This document shows, piece by piece, positions 9,673 through 21,469 of a stretch of DNA of 64,000 bases. Below the pieces are notes generated by a model that had not been told where the DNA came from, did not search any database, and was given only the letters and a program-made list of their open reading frames with translations. How positions within the stretch are numbered: position 1 is the first letter of the stretch; every line of letters starts with the position of its first letter. Origin of the DNA: Petunia secreta. Lineage: Eukaryota > Streptophyta > Magnoliopsida > Solanales > Solanaceae. The stretch covers positions 18,465,501 through 18,529,500 of the forward strand of contig JARKIP010000035.1 of assembly GCA_029990175.1 (NCBI GenBank), read 5' to 3'. A program made the position numbers and the translations under genes.

Positions 9673-10960
9673 AATACCGCTAACTAGAATCTCCGAATTG
9701 ATTTGTCATTTTATTTAATTTTAATTTATTAAATATTGGTTGTTTTTACTGTCACGTTCAGATGAAAAGTTGAATGTTACTGCTTTAATACTATTTGGAC
9801 TATATATAAAATTGTCTTCTCCGCGTACACCTGTGAGTCTCTGAACACATGCACACGTACACTTATTAGATTGCTTGTGGCATTTGGAAACTTTCTTACT
9901 AAAATTGCCCATGATTTATGAGGAAGGTGTGTTAACATTTTAGGCAGAAGACACTGTTGCCGGATGGCCCCAACGCATTTTCCTCCCGGTTTGTCCACCG
10001 GATTTTCAGCCAGTCTAGAAATCGAGTCAGTTGAGTCACCTAGAGTTAAACCTTTATGCCCAATTATTTGCATTCTATCTCACTTAGTGAGGTGCGGTAC
10101 ACTGGTGTTGCACTTGTCTAGGCTAACCGCCTTTGTGTCTAAATGGGATCCACTTCCCGAGAAAAATACGTATGAGGCATCTTTATGTGTTGCATGCGCC
10201 TAGAAAAAGTTGTTATGTTGATCGAACTACAGAAGAACGGGTTTCCAAAGAAATAAAATAAAATAAAAATAGAAAAGCGAGAAGGTAGGGTGGATACCAG
10301 ATTTTTCGAAGATGTCCTGTTTTTGTAATTTTGAGTCATACCACTATAATGAAAATTTTTTTTTAAGAATATTTGTCAGTGCTAGTATTGGCCAATTTTG
10401 TTTATGTCAGTTTTGTATCGTTATAATGACGAAATTTTACAAAAAAATAGTTAATACTCAGAAGTCAGAAAAGACTTTTGGCGTCAGTATTCACGTCATT
10501 ATAATAGCAAATTTTTTTCAGAATGCATGCGTATTGATGTAAGAATTCTTTTTCGGATCCAGTTTTTCAGGTCGTTATGCTAGCGAATTTTTATGAAAAT
10601 ACTTTTCTATATGTCATTTTCGTGTCATCGTAATGCTGGAATTTTATTTTAGATATACTAAATGTCATTGTTGACAATTCTTTTTCAGAGTTAATTTTTG
10701 TGTTGTTATTATGACCAAATTTTTTCAAAGAATTTCGAAGTGCCCTGATTGGCCTAGAAATTCTTTTGGATCAAATTTATGCCTTTATGATGACAAATTT
10801 TGTTAGAAATTATTGGATCCTAATGTAGGAAATTATGATGTCTGAATTGTGTTTGTCCTATTTGGAGAAGATTGTCAAAATCTGATTTGTTTTGTCGGTC
10901 ATTATTTTATTAAAAAATAATTTTCATGTCATTTGATATCCTAACACATGTTTTTATAGG
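9673..10960 (+). other. Ogre 5' leader
   Basis: Long untranslated leader between the primer site and ORF1. It contains a moderately GC-rich block (9960-10200) and then a decayed tandem repeat (10330-10810). No long ORF is present, as expected for this part of an Ogre element. Confidence 0.6.
10330..10810 (+). repeat. Decayed 77-79 bp tandem modules in the Ogre leader
   Basis: A core like GTC(A/G)TTATAATGACNAAATTTT recurs with its ATAATGA-like centre at 10346, 10423, 10501, 10577, 10630, 10708 and 10787. Spacings are 77, 78, 76, 53, 78 and 79 bp. Between cores the sequence is poorly conserved. Confidence 0.7.
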
Positions 10961-11814
10961 AATCATCGATGCGCTATCTTCTAGGTCTAACAAGAGAAAA
11001 TACCCTTCTAGTGTCACTCCACCATCTATCATGATGACTGATGGCCCACCCGATGAATTAAAGACTAGGTGGAAGGGAATGAACGAGATGCAAAGAGATT
11101 AGTCCATGAGAAGATCAGTTTTTTGACTGACCTTATGAGTAAAGAGATGATCTCGCATCGAGATTTGGTTAGTGCGCTAGTTGGATTTTGAAAACCAGAC
11201 CGAAATACTTTCTGTTTTCAGAGATTTGAGAAGACACCAACCCTCGAGGAAATAGCCAGGCTCATTAAGCTAAATTTCGAGAAAAAGAAAATGATTGCTC
11301 CGAAAAAGGTCAATATGCATGATTTCTTTAATAACATCAGGGTGCGAGCAGATGCCGCAATCGCTTGTGTTCTTCACGGTTGAATTTCATTTGACTACCT
11401 CTATGATCGTTTCAGCAGAGATAATGGTTTTAAATAATATGGGTTTGAGTTTCATGACAAGGTGAAATACGAAGATTGGTTGCGACTTTGTCCTGTTTCC
11501 AGACAGAAGGATATCCATTAAGATCAGTGTGATTATGAAAGCTCTATATGGTGCATCACCTAATCCTACGATCATCCCAACGATTTTGGGTAGCATCTTT
11601 TATGCTTTGACTCTGTGCCGCAATGGGGAAAGTAGGTTCTTTGAGGGGTGTAACCTCCTGTTATAGGTATGGTTCTTGGAGCATGTACGCCCCTGCCCAC
11701 CTAATCCTAATGTTAGGTACTTTATCTATGGTTATCTGGGTTATCATTTCAAATATATCCAGAAAATTATGTTTCCAAATAGGGAGTGTAATTAGAGTTT
11801 GTAGTTGGGCTCCC
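10961..11814 (+). pseudogene. Ogre ORF1, 5' segment (degenerate)
   Basis: Conceptual translation in shifting frames gives segments typical of the Ogre ORF1/DUF7745 region, such as KTPTLEEIARLIKLNF, KYEDWLRLCP and FLEHVRPCPPNPNVRYF. There are several stops and frameshifts (for example near 11100, 11190, 11385 and 11520). The function of ORF1 in these elements is unknown. The segment is cut at 11814 by the family C insertion and resumes at 16429. Confidence 0.75.
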
Positions 11815-12584
11815 TGATAAGGGGTAAAAATATGCGGAAGCAATAAAGTAAAGATAAGAACGAGACGAGACTCGAACGATTACCTAAGTAGCAACTAGGA
11901 ACTCGTCTCGTTACACCTCAAGTGAATGTCAAGAAATCACCTACGCTATGCAACTATCCTCAAGAGATACCCGACTTTTGCAAATAGAATGATCAAAGAT
12001 GGATGAAGTTTAAATTGGATTCCAATAATTGAATTCAAGCCCCAAAAAAGTGTTCAAAGAGAGCATAGCTCATGTTTCTACAATATTCAAGGTGATGTAA
12101 ATGATGAAAATGGCTAAGGGGAGTTTATATAGTGCTCCCTTCTATAAATGCGAAATGACTAAAAGCCCTTAGGCCTAGTTAATACATTAGAATCACTTAG
12201 GGCTAAAATAGAAATTTCACTACAAAAGTTAGACATTTCAGCTTTCCAGGCGCTCGGCCTAAAGTTTGGCGCTCCGCCTGGTGGAGTGACTGACCAAGGC
12301 AGTGAATTGCTTGGGCGCTCCGGCCATTGGTCAGGCGCTCCACCTGGTGTTGCCTGGGCAGAGGCGCTCCGTCTGGCTTCAGGCACACCTACTGTGGCGC
12401 TAAGGAGCTGGGCGCTCTCCTCAGTCTGGGCGCTCCACCTGGCCCTGAAGGGTAGGTGTCCCTCCTTCCATGGTGCTCCAATGCTTGATCTTAAAGTCAC
12501 TATCGAAGCCCTTTACTTGTTCTCTTTGTGCTCTCGAGCTTGGCTCTTGATAGTTGGCGCTTAGGCACAATTTGCCCCTTATCA
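11815..12584 (-). repeat. Family C 3' LTR
   Basis: 770 bp, TGATAAGG to CCTTATCA; the last seven bases are the inverted complement of the start. 12240-12440 holds seven spaced GGCGCTC(C) motifs in a GC-rich block. A minus-strand TATATAAA lies at 12124-12131. Confidence 0.93.
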
Positions 12585-12663
12585 TCCTCCCCGTCTTGAA
12601 AGGATTTCGTCCTCGAAATCAAACCATCAAGATCAAAGACAAGCACAACCAAAGTTTCCTACT

Positions 12664-14039
12664 TCACAAGTAGGTTAGCTTAACAAGAATAAGTGCGAAT
12701 AGTGTAGAAAACACACTCTTGTGATAGAGCCAAGCATCAATACCCATTAAAAAGCGTATGTTCCCAAAGGAAACAATAAATTCTTGGGTCAACATGAACA
12801 AGCACTCACAATCATAAATAGCAAAGAGATCAAGGGCATTCAATATGTAACAATCAAATTCCCCACGACCCCTAAGCCCATTTCCAACATACCAAGCCTT
12901 CGATGCATTTTCAACATATTGTGGCACAATGACTTTGGCATGCTCAACACTCAAGGTGTGATCAACATATGGAATTGAGTAAGTCAAATAACCCAACCTA
13001 CAACTAGAATCAATCACCCCACTCCCCTTCTTAAGAGCACTCTTAGTCACACCAAGAGATACTTTCGCACCTCCAAATTCATCATCTAGACAACCCTCCT
13101 CACAAGACAAGTTCTTAAGAAATGTATTGACAATAGCTTCTTCCTCTTCATAAACCCAACAATCAAGAGTAGGGTCAATAGAAGAATCACCCACTTCACT
13201 CAAAGTCTCAAATAAGGAGTTGTCTATGGGTTTAAATCTCTCACACCATGGAGGTTCCAACTCATTCCAAACTCTAGCTTGATACAAATCACCACCACAA
13301 ATAAGGATGCCCTCAAACAAAGGATTAGTAAAAGTACACATCCTATTCTCAAGGTCAAGTAAAAGTGAAGTATCATAACTAGGTTCTTTACCCGCACTTG
13401 AAGAGTCATCAAATATAATCCGATCCATCTCATCCATTAGGGACTCCTCAAGGTCACTACCATCGTTACTACAACACATTGTTCCACCAAAGGCAAGTAT
13501 ATCAATAAGGGTATAATCAAATAACTCATCTTCGCCTTTATCAAAAATTGGTGGAGTGTCATAACAAGGTTCACAAGTATAGTCAACTATCAATTCCTCA
13601 CTAAAGAGAGGTTTATTGAATATCGAGCTCACATCATGATCTAGCTTATCAATCCTCTCAACTAGTGGTTCCTCTCAACTAGTGGTTCACATGCACACAC
13701 AAGTTGACTAATCGACTCTACGCTAGTTGCAAGTTCATTAAATGCATAACAAGTACCAACTATCATTGAGTCTTCACAAGACAAGGGATTAACATGTTCA
13801 TGAAAGGGTGAAGTAACACTTACATTTGAGTCGCTCCCATGAGCACTCACATCGATTGAAGTGTCGCGTTCAATTCCTCCGTCATGAAGCTCACAATGAT
13901 TGATCTCTGTCAACTTGTCTTCTTTCCAAGGCGCATGGTTGAGGCTCCAATAGCTCGCCTCCAAGAGCACCTACGCAAAAGCCAATAGAACAAGAAGAAG
14001 ATATAGTACGGTTAGAACAAAGGGTGTCCTCACTCTCAT
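12664..14039 (-). pseudogene. Family C ORF-2: Cys-rich protein with signal-peptide-like start
   Basis: The frame begins with an ATG at 14039. Residues 4-22 are strongly hydrophobic (VLTVLYLLLVLLAFA) after MRVR, a classic secretion-signal layout. An in-frame TAG follows at 13971-13973, then about 100 codons to a break caused by a 17-bp tandem duplication (13655-13688), then 322 codons to the stop at 12664. The mature part is acidic and has about 19 cysteines, including TCEPCYD, CC and DCECL. It ends in a hydrophobic stretch (VFSTLFALILVKLTYL). No known domain is recognised. Its place just before the 3' LTR is where env-like genes sit, but that role is inference; a captured host gene is equally possible. 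Confidence 0.7.
13655..13688. repeat. 17-bp tandem duplication that breaks ORF-2
   Basis: CTCTCAACTAGTGGTTC occurs twice in a row (13655-13671 and 13672-13688). Seventeen is not a multiple of three. Counting one unit only, the reading frames on either side are continuous, so this is a specific inactivating mutation. Confidence 0.92.
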
Positions 14040-14099
14040 TTTGTCTTTCCTCTAATCTCCTTTCTTTCACTTTTCTTTGAAGGCCAAGTGTAGATTTGG

Positions 14100-14709
14100 T
14101 TACAATCCACTCACTTCACTCCTCAATTCCTCTTCTTTTTCCACTCTAGGATTGCCACCGGTCACTCCCTTACTCCTCTTCATCTTTTGTCTCTCACATT
14201 CTTGAGCATTGGCGGTACACAACTTGGTTTTGGAAGATATGGCACTAAAAGTAGTTGATGTTTTCATTTGGTTATTTCTTCCTCGTTGTTGATGTGAAAC
14301 TTGCAGACCTCATAGGTTGTAATATTTTTCTTACTGGCATTTGGGGGGGGGGGGGAGAAGAAAGCGGCCCCCTTTTGCGGTGGGGTGGAGGGCTTTTGTG
14401 CATTATAGCACAGGCCGTGACTCTTTCGAAAAGAAAACAACCATCTACACGGGGCGCTATTTGTGGTATGAGGTTCAAGAATTCCCTCATTTGGAGTTGA
14501 GTTACTCTTAACTTGAAATTCATCACTTTGGGGATTGCCCAAGTTGTGGGGAATGCCACTTGTTGGGGAATGCCCAACATTCCATCATTAGTGCCTTCTC
14601 CGGCATCTTTTTTGACACTCAGTTTCAATTTTTATTTAAGACTCTCAAGCCTTGCACTTATGGATCTCACCTCTGCCAAGAGGTAGGCCAAAGTGCTTAC
14701 CAGGACCAT
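14100..14709 (-). pseudogene. Family C ORF-1: unidentified, coiled-coil-like start
   Basis: From an ATG at 14709 the frame reads through a helix-prone start (TLAYLLAEVRSISARLESLK), a stop, then KKDAGEGTNDGMLGIP and on to a stop at 14272. A Lys/Arg/Glu-rich frame (KMKRSKGVTGGNPRVEKEEE) continues to 14100 in another phase. A run of 13 G at 14342-14354 could mark a slippage site. It ends about 60 bp before ORF-2. It could be a shortened, diverged gag, but no zinc knuckle or Gag domain is visible. Confidence 0.45.
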
Positions 14710-15662
14710 AATGGTATCATCAACGTCTCAGGCTTTGTACCTACAAAACCCAAAAGCTAAAGAAAAGAGTTAGAGTAAAAACCTCACTCGCTCCTTCACT
14801 TTTGAATGTCACTCGGGTACACTCAGTTTAGTGGGTGGTAGGGTCACTCAAGCTTAATTTCAAGACTTCCTCGTAGTTGAACAACCTCCTCAATAACTAC
14901 TCAAGTTCACACGAACCAAATACTCTTCGGGGTGAGTGGAATTGATGTGACTCGATGGACGTACGGCTATATGAGTGCGCACTTGAAGCAATTCTCCACT
15001 AAGGACGATTGATCCTAAAGGCTCAAAGAACTAGTACTAATCAAGTAGGAATGTGCTCTACAAGTACTAGTCAGAAGCAATTCAATCAAAGAATCATGAA
15101 ACTCTACGAAGAATAACTACGCACGGCTTAAATAGGGTTCAGGCGCACCTCCCAGAGGTTAGGCGCTCCGCCCAGTGTTGGGGGCTCCTCCTGGGCTGTG
15201 AAGCAGCAGCTTCGCTAGGCGCTCCGCGCCCAGCGCTGTGTTCCAGCTGCTCCCACGAAGTGTTCTTGGTTGATTTTGACCCAAACTCTTCAACGATTTC
15301 AAGTTGTTTCTCAAATCAAAGGATACCCAAAGGTGTTTTCAGCTATTACAAACAATTCCCCAATGATTTATATCAACAAACAAAAATTTCAAGGTTTCAA
15401 GAATTTTAGGATTTCAAAATTTTGATCTTCCGTCCGTAACACCAAAACACGTTGTAATAGTATCAAATCAACGGGTTAACAATATAAAACAATCTCCGAT
15501 ACCTTTTAACACTTGGGGATTCGAATCCAACCCGATCTATGAATTTTTTTGAATTTTTCAAGTTTTTTAATTTTTGTTTCTTTTTCTTGAACAAGAACAC
15601 TATAACAACAATAACAAGGATAAAATGGCACGATCGAGGGTTTGTAAGAACAAAACCTATCC
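14710..15662 (-). other. Family C leader between primer site and ORF-1
   Basis: No convincing ORF. 15140-15245 repeats GGCGCTCCGC(G)CCCAG motifs like those in the LTR, next to an AAATAGGG stretch. This may be a fragment of a related LTR inside the leader. Confidence 0.5.
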
Positions 15663-15677
15663 GTGCTCTGATGCAAA
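15663..15677 (-). other. Family C primer-binding site (initiator tRNA-Met type)
   Basis: Read on the minus strand right after the 5' LTR: TTTGCATCAGAGCACGG, against the standard TGGTATCAGAGC. Two bases at the start have drifted. Confidence 0.75.
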
Positions 15678-15678
15678 C

Positions 15679-16428
15679 TGATAAGGTGTAAAAACACGCG
15701 GAAGAAAACTTAGTAGCGGAAGCAATATAGTAAAGATAAGAACGAGACGAGACTCGAACGATTACCTTAGTAGCAACGCGGAACTTGTCTCGTTACACCT
15801 CAAGTGAATGTCAAGGAATTACATATGCTATGCAACTATCTCAAGAGATACCCGAATCTTGCAAATAGAATGATCAAAGATGGATGAAATTCTAATTGGA
15901 TTCCACCAATTGAATTCAAGCCCATAACAAGGGTTCAAAAAGAGCATAACTCATGATTCTACAATATTCAAGGTGATGTAAATGGCTAAGGGGAGTTTAT
16001 ATAGTGCTTCCTTACATAAATGTGAAATGAATATAAGCCCCTAGGCCTAGTTAATACATTAGAATCACTTAGGGCTAAAATAGGAATTTCACTACAAACG
16101 TTGGATATTTCAGCATTCTAGGCGTTCGGCCTAAAGCTAGGCGCTATGCTTGGTGGAGTGGCTGACCAAGTCAGTGAATTGCTTGGGCGCTCCACCCATT
16201 GGTCGGGCGCTCCGTCTGGCTTCAGGCGCATCTCTTGTGGTGCCAAGGAGCTGGGTGCTCCTCCTCAATCTAGGGGCTCCGCCTGGCCCGGAGGCGTAGG
16301 TGTCCCTCCTTCCATGGTGCTCCAATGCATGATCTTCAAGTCGCTTCTGGAGCCCTTCACTTATGTTCTTTGTGCTCTCGAGCTTGGCTCTTGATGGTTG
16401 GTGCTTAGGCACAATTTTCCCCTTATCA
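15679..16428 (-). repeat. Family C 5' LTR
   Basis: 750-bp partner of 11815-12584 with the same termini. The right border is fixed by the CTCCC target duplication at 16429. The GC-rich GGCGCTCC motifs are at 16115-16290, more diverged than in the other LTR. Confidence 0.93.
15996..16003 (-). promoter_or_regulatory. TATA box of family C 5' LTR
   Basis: Minus-strand TATATAAACTCC about 425 bp inside the 5' LTR. The same element is kept at 12124-12131 in the 3' LTR. It is inferred to be the promoter from position and sequence only. Confidence 0.5.
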
Positions 16429-16433
16429 CTCCC

Positions 16434-16961
16434 TCACGCCGGATAGGATATTGTGGCAGTATAACTGGCTTCCAGGGTGGAGGTTGTATACAGATGTGTT
16501 GATCGTCTTTCTCTAGTTCTGATAGGTTTGAGAGTATCTCAGACTTACACCCCCCTACATGTGCTTAGACAGTTGGGTTGAAATTAGGTAGTCCCGATAG
16601 CTGAGGACATGAGCGCATATGTCTCAGATTATCCTCCAGGCCAGTTTACCCTTAGGGAAGAGATCTTGCACTTCTGGAACACTAGGAGGAACCTCCCAGC
16701 AGGGACACAGGTTCAGAATGGACATAGGGGAGAGGTCGCTCGGGAGTACGAGTTGTGGTATCGCCACCAGCCTATACCTGGAGAGATTCCTAAAAGATCT
16801 AGAACAGGCACGATCAAAATTGAGGCGAGGCTAGAGATGCAGGTTGAGATTGCCAAGCATGAGATTTAGGGTGAGTACGTGCTGCCATACAGAGTTTAGT
16901 CAAGAAAGGGATGCCGCTCGAGCTGCTCAATTTTAGAGTGAAGGCATTGCACACCAGCACC
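16434..16961 (+). pseudogene. Ogre ORF1, middle segment
   Basis: Continues the ORF1 cut at 11814. The clearest part (16609-16869) encodes PGQFTLREEILHFWNTRRNL and YELWYRHQPIPGEIPK, typical of Ogre ORF1. There are stops before 16609 and at 16867. The end CACCTAGAT leads, across the nested element, straight into ACTATGAGACGACTC at 25207 in the same frame. Confidence 0.75.
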
Positions 16962-16966
16962 TAGAT

Positions 16967-19519
16967 TGACATGCCCGAAATCCGGCTAGGCCGTGCAGCC
17001 ACCCGACATCCTCCCCTAGACTCGTCGGGCGAACCCTTACTAATTAAATTAGGAAAATAAATATAATTCAATTCATAAATAAGAACAAGACTTAGAAAAA
17101 GCACAGACATACTGATACCTTTAAGCTGAAAAAAAGAAATTATAGCTGACTACCCAACATACTAGGTTTAAGGCTATCCAGACTAGATATCTAAGAGTAC
17201 AAAAGAAGACGGATACCTCCTGAAATGAGCAAAATGTAGCTAAAATAATAAACAATAAACTAGTGGCCATCCGGAATACAAGTTGTCTCACCCTGACAGC
17301 TGAAGTCGTCTTCGCTCCTGAACAACGTGACGAACTCAATTCTGGAGCGAAACCTGCCGAAACAAAATAAATAGACAAGAACAAACAATAAACAAGGGTG
17401 AGTCAAAAGGACTCAATAAGTGGGGCAGATTAGCCACCTCAAAGAATTTGATAGCTAGCAATGGAGAAGAAAAACAAATAAACCAAATTCCTCTTATTTA
17501 AATTATAAAAAGGCAGAGCCAGATAATAACTGGAAACACGTATGGGATCATAAACTCAGAAACAACCAGGGGCATAAGATAGACAGAAGGTATAGGTTTT
17601 TAAGTATCCCGAACATAATACTATCACGGCGTGCAACCCATTCCACATGTTCATACAGTCGCGCCATGCAAAGAAATCCATATATTCATACTGCCGCGAC
17701 GTGCAACCCGATCCATATATTCATACTGTTGCGGCGTGCAACCTGATCCATATAACTAAATCATATAAACTAATTAAGGACACTAAATAGCCAGAAACGT
17801 ATAGGCAAACTGAAATATGTCCACAACATGGTATACATGCTGCATACACAAAACACAACATAATAGTCTCAGACAATACTCTCATCGATTACCGTGAAGT
17901 ATATACAATGATGATCCTTCACCAGCTCGGGACTCTCATCGATTACCGGGAAGCATATGCAATGATGACCCTTCACCGGCTTGGGACACTCATCGATTAC
18001 TGGGAAGTATATGCAATAATGATCCTTCACCAGTGCGAGACTCTCACCGCAAACCGGGAAGCATATAGAATAATGACCCTTCACCAGTGCGGGACTCTCA
18101 TCGCCAACCGGGAAGTATATGCAATAATGACCCTTCCCCGGCTCGGGACTCTCATCGATTACCGGGAAGTATATGCAATAATGACCCTTCACCGGCTCGG
18201 AACTCTCATCGATTACCGGAAAGTATATGCAATAATGACCCTTCACTGGTGCGGGACTCTCATCGCCAACCGGGAAGTATATGCAATAATGACATATGCA
18301 ATACCAATAACACGTCATAACATATAATATACAATGTAAATTCAAAGCTAAGGCGCAATGAGTACGCCTATCGGCAGCTATACACGTAAGGAACACGTGG
18401 TAGAATATCCACAAGGCCAAGGGCCTCCAAAGAAATGGATTCAAACACTTACCTTGTTACAGGGTTAGCACAGCTACTCAACAAACGCTTTGTCGTTTGG
18501 ATTTATTGCTAAGCGATCCCACTGTGTTCATTCAGAAGAAAATTATATCATATAAGGTTAAATGCTTAATTCCTTCTATTTTAGGGCAATCCAGTTAGGA
18601 ACCCGATACCCGATACAGGGTTCAAAGTCACATAACCAAACCCTAAATAAATTACATTTATATGTTGCCCATAACTCACTGAGTGCGAATATATACTCAA
18701 TTCCATTATCAGGGTCCAATTAACCCTTTAAACTATTAATTGAACTTATTAAAATGATGTTTAATATTCTATGTTTTACCGTTAAATATATTCAAACACA
18801 CGTAATAAACTCAAATAATGCAGTAAAATCATTACCTGAATATTTCAGAGTGAAAATTCTATCTTTTTCCGACTATTTTCTCATTTTCTAGTATTTTTTT
18901 ATTTTCTCCTTCGTGCTCTCATTTTATGTTTCTGTTCATTTATGGTCAGGCTAAGGATAAATAGTCCACCGCCTCTTATCTTTCTTTCTCATTTCCTTAC
19001 CTTTTTCTTTTCTCTTTAATTTTATTTTATTTTCTTTTCGCGATAAAAATTAAAACGTAACTCTACGAAATTCGAAATGATCTTGAATTTCTCAAGTAAG
19101 TCATACAAAATATATGTAACACACTTGCTAAGGCGGATCTCAAATCGGACTCTTAAAACACAATATGCAAATTAAAAGGAAAAAGGTCAAATTATTTAAC
19201 TTTCAATATTTTAGCAGAAACTAGCCGAACAACCTCGAAATTCACGTTCGAAAGTTCACAAAAGTCACAAATAATCATACGAACCTAACGGTGCTTTCGG
19301 ATTTCGAAACGGAGTTCATTCGCCAAAATTGAGCTAAAAATCTTTTTTTTAATATTTATCGACAATAAAAATTGAAATCTTCTTCCGATACCTACCAAAC
19401 GAAGTCTGATTTAGCTCAAATTTTACAGACAGGTCCTAATGGACCTTATTAATATTTCAAAATTATCGACCCGCCAATCAGAGTCTTAACTCCCGAAATG
19501 ACTACCTAAGGTCGTTTCA
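16967..19519 (-). repeat. Family A 3' LTR of A-minus-1
   Basis: 2553 bp. It contains ~38-bp repeats around GCGGCGTGCAACCCGATCC (17620-17755) and a 54-bp minisatellite (17870-18300). Confidence 0.92.
17870..18300. repeat. 54-bp minisatellite in family A LTR
   Basis: About eight copies of GACTCTCATCGATTACCGGG-AAGTATATGCAATAATGACC..., exact period 54 bp (for example 18151 to 18205). Because 54 is a multiple of three, long ORFs with an 18-residue repeat appear on both strands; these are artefacts. Confidence 0.93.
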
Positions 19520-21469
19520 TTATCCTCCACTTAGACTCTCTTTCGTCCTCGAACGAGCCTAAGTCTAAAGAAAAATTCGCACAGATAACAAGAGAACTTG
19601 CACGACCTTCATAAGCTATTCCACGAGCATTATCTCCTGATTACAAGATATAATTATATTAAGCACATCGTACTTTTGGAATAAAATATATCTGGATAAT
19701 ATGATAATACCATTGCACAACTTATTCTGACTAAGCTGATCCTTCCTCGATCACGAGAAGAGAGTTCTACATTTTCGAAGCAAAGATACACGAAACTTTG
19801 AATTGGTTAACATGATTCTCCCGACGAATCACCTCATCGATATGCTTTTCCGATATAGAATAGGTCAATGAAACTAAGAATTAGCTTACGCTCCCGCAAC
19901 ACTTTAGAGATTTAATATTTATATTCAGTACTCAAGGAAGTCTCTTCCGCTAAGAGCTTCAGCTCATACAGCTAAGTTGAATAAAAATAGGCATCCTCAC
20001 CGGGTCTATTGGATTAAGAAAAACTTAGCTAAAACAGAATGCGCCTCTGAGCTACCAAATTACCCTCTCGAGTTCACTAGTCTCAAACCTTTACCACAAT
20101 CACCACCGCTCGATAGCTCAATTCATGAGTCGGACGACACTCTCCATTACATTTAGTAGCATTGAAACACAACTATGTGCTTACCCGGCTACCTTAATGC
20201 ATACTCTGGCTCAACACAGGGAACATCACAAGCGGCTACTAACCGCCCAAACTCACTAGTGCCGAAAGATTAGATGGCAATGAACTGAGGATAGAAATAG
20301 TTAGAGCTTCGGGAACCTCATCTTCTTATTTGCTTGGCTACTACAGCTAGACTACTTTCGAGTCATGCTAGCCAAAGAATCGCAATTGAAGAAATAGACA
20401 TTAAATGAGCTTCACGGAACAACATCTATGCCAATTTAACCTTCTCATAAGAAGAAAACTCCAACAATTTATCCGTAAACTCTTTTATAACTGAGAGATG
20501 CTCAAAGAATAATATGACTTTACTAATATTTCGAACCAAGAGGAGACACGTAGATCGAGTACTACTTACTAATCACTTTACACTGGAAGAAACAATGAAA
20601 CTTTCTGATGATGAAGAATAAGAATCCTTTCATCCTACCAACACTGAATTCCGAGAACAAAGGTTAACTAATTTGACATAATAATATAAGGTGGCACGAT
20701 AAGATACCAAGCAGACAATACCAACACTCACTGTCAAATCTCTCATATTTAGACCAGATAAATTAGTAGAGTCTCACAAATGCCAGGAATAAATCATACC
20801 AGAAGCTCGCCCCTCTACCGCAACCGATTCTTAATAGAGACAATATCCAATAAAACTATGGAAACATGATATGACAAACCATTTCTAGATCGATCGGAAG
20901 AATCAAATCATACACATATATAAGGAAAGAAGAAATACATGGGTCTACAACATCGGATGCCTCAGCATCCTGCCAGACTCGCAGTTCATAGAACTGCCTC
21001 TGCAGCTGAGCTGAGCCACTACCCTGATAATCACCTTCTGAAGAACCACTGCTATATGCTCTCAACCTCTACTGGATGGTGGCATTTCTCTGTCTCATTA
21101 AGATCTAAATGAAATCCCCTGCGACTATACAGGTGCCTGATGACGAGAGAAAGGATGACTGCCTACTTGCCGGAGTAAGGAAAAACTCCTCAAATGATAA
21201 CCAGACTCACGACAATGATAACGCCCTTTTCACTAAAAATTGAAACTGGACAGATTATTGAAAGCTGCAAGGAGAAAGTTGAGTCTAATCTTGATGAACT
21301 ACTCGCGCACTCTGAGAATTACGCTCTCAAGCTGAGATAATCTGGCAAGTAACCTCCCAAAATAATCAGAACTCTTACCTCCAAATGAGGTATGGTGCCC
21401 ACCAGGGCCGTGGGATCTCTTGCTCTTCTGCTCTAACTCTTCCCGCTCTAACTTATGGTATGCCTAATA

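Larger units (their letters stand above)
11815..16428 (-). mobile_element. Family C: complete non-autonomous LTR element with intact TSD
   Basis: Direct repeats 11815-12584 and 15679-16428 both run TGATAAGG...CCTTATCA and are flanked outside by CTCCC (11810-11814 and 16429-16433), a perfect 5-bp target duplication. On the minus strand the right LTR is 5', followed by a GCATCAGAGC primer site. A purine tract (AAGACGGGGAGGA) precedes the 3' LTR. Only 3.1 kb lies inside, with two unrecognised ORFs and no visible reverse transcriptase, integrase or protease. It must have been mobilised by another element. It sits inside Ogre ORF1. Confidence 0.93.

Noticed and set aside
17870..18300. CRISPR-like regular repeats
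   Set aside because: Units are contiguous without unique spacers, and the context is a plant LTR.
17869..18444. 191-codon minus-strand ORF and overlapping plus-strand ORFs with 18-residue repeats (also 23436-24095)
   Set aside because: They arise because the 54-bp minisatellite period is a multiple of three, so all frames without a stop in one unit stay open. They lie inside an LTR and have no other coding signal.
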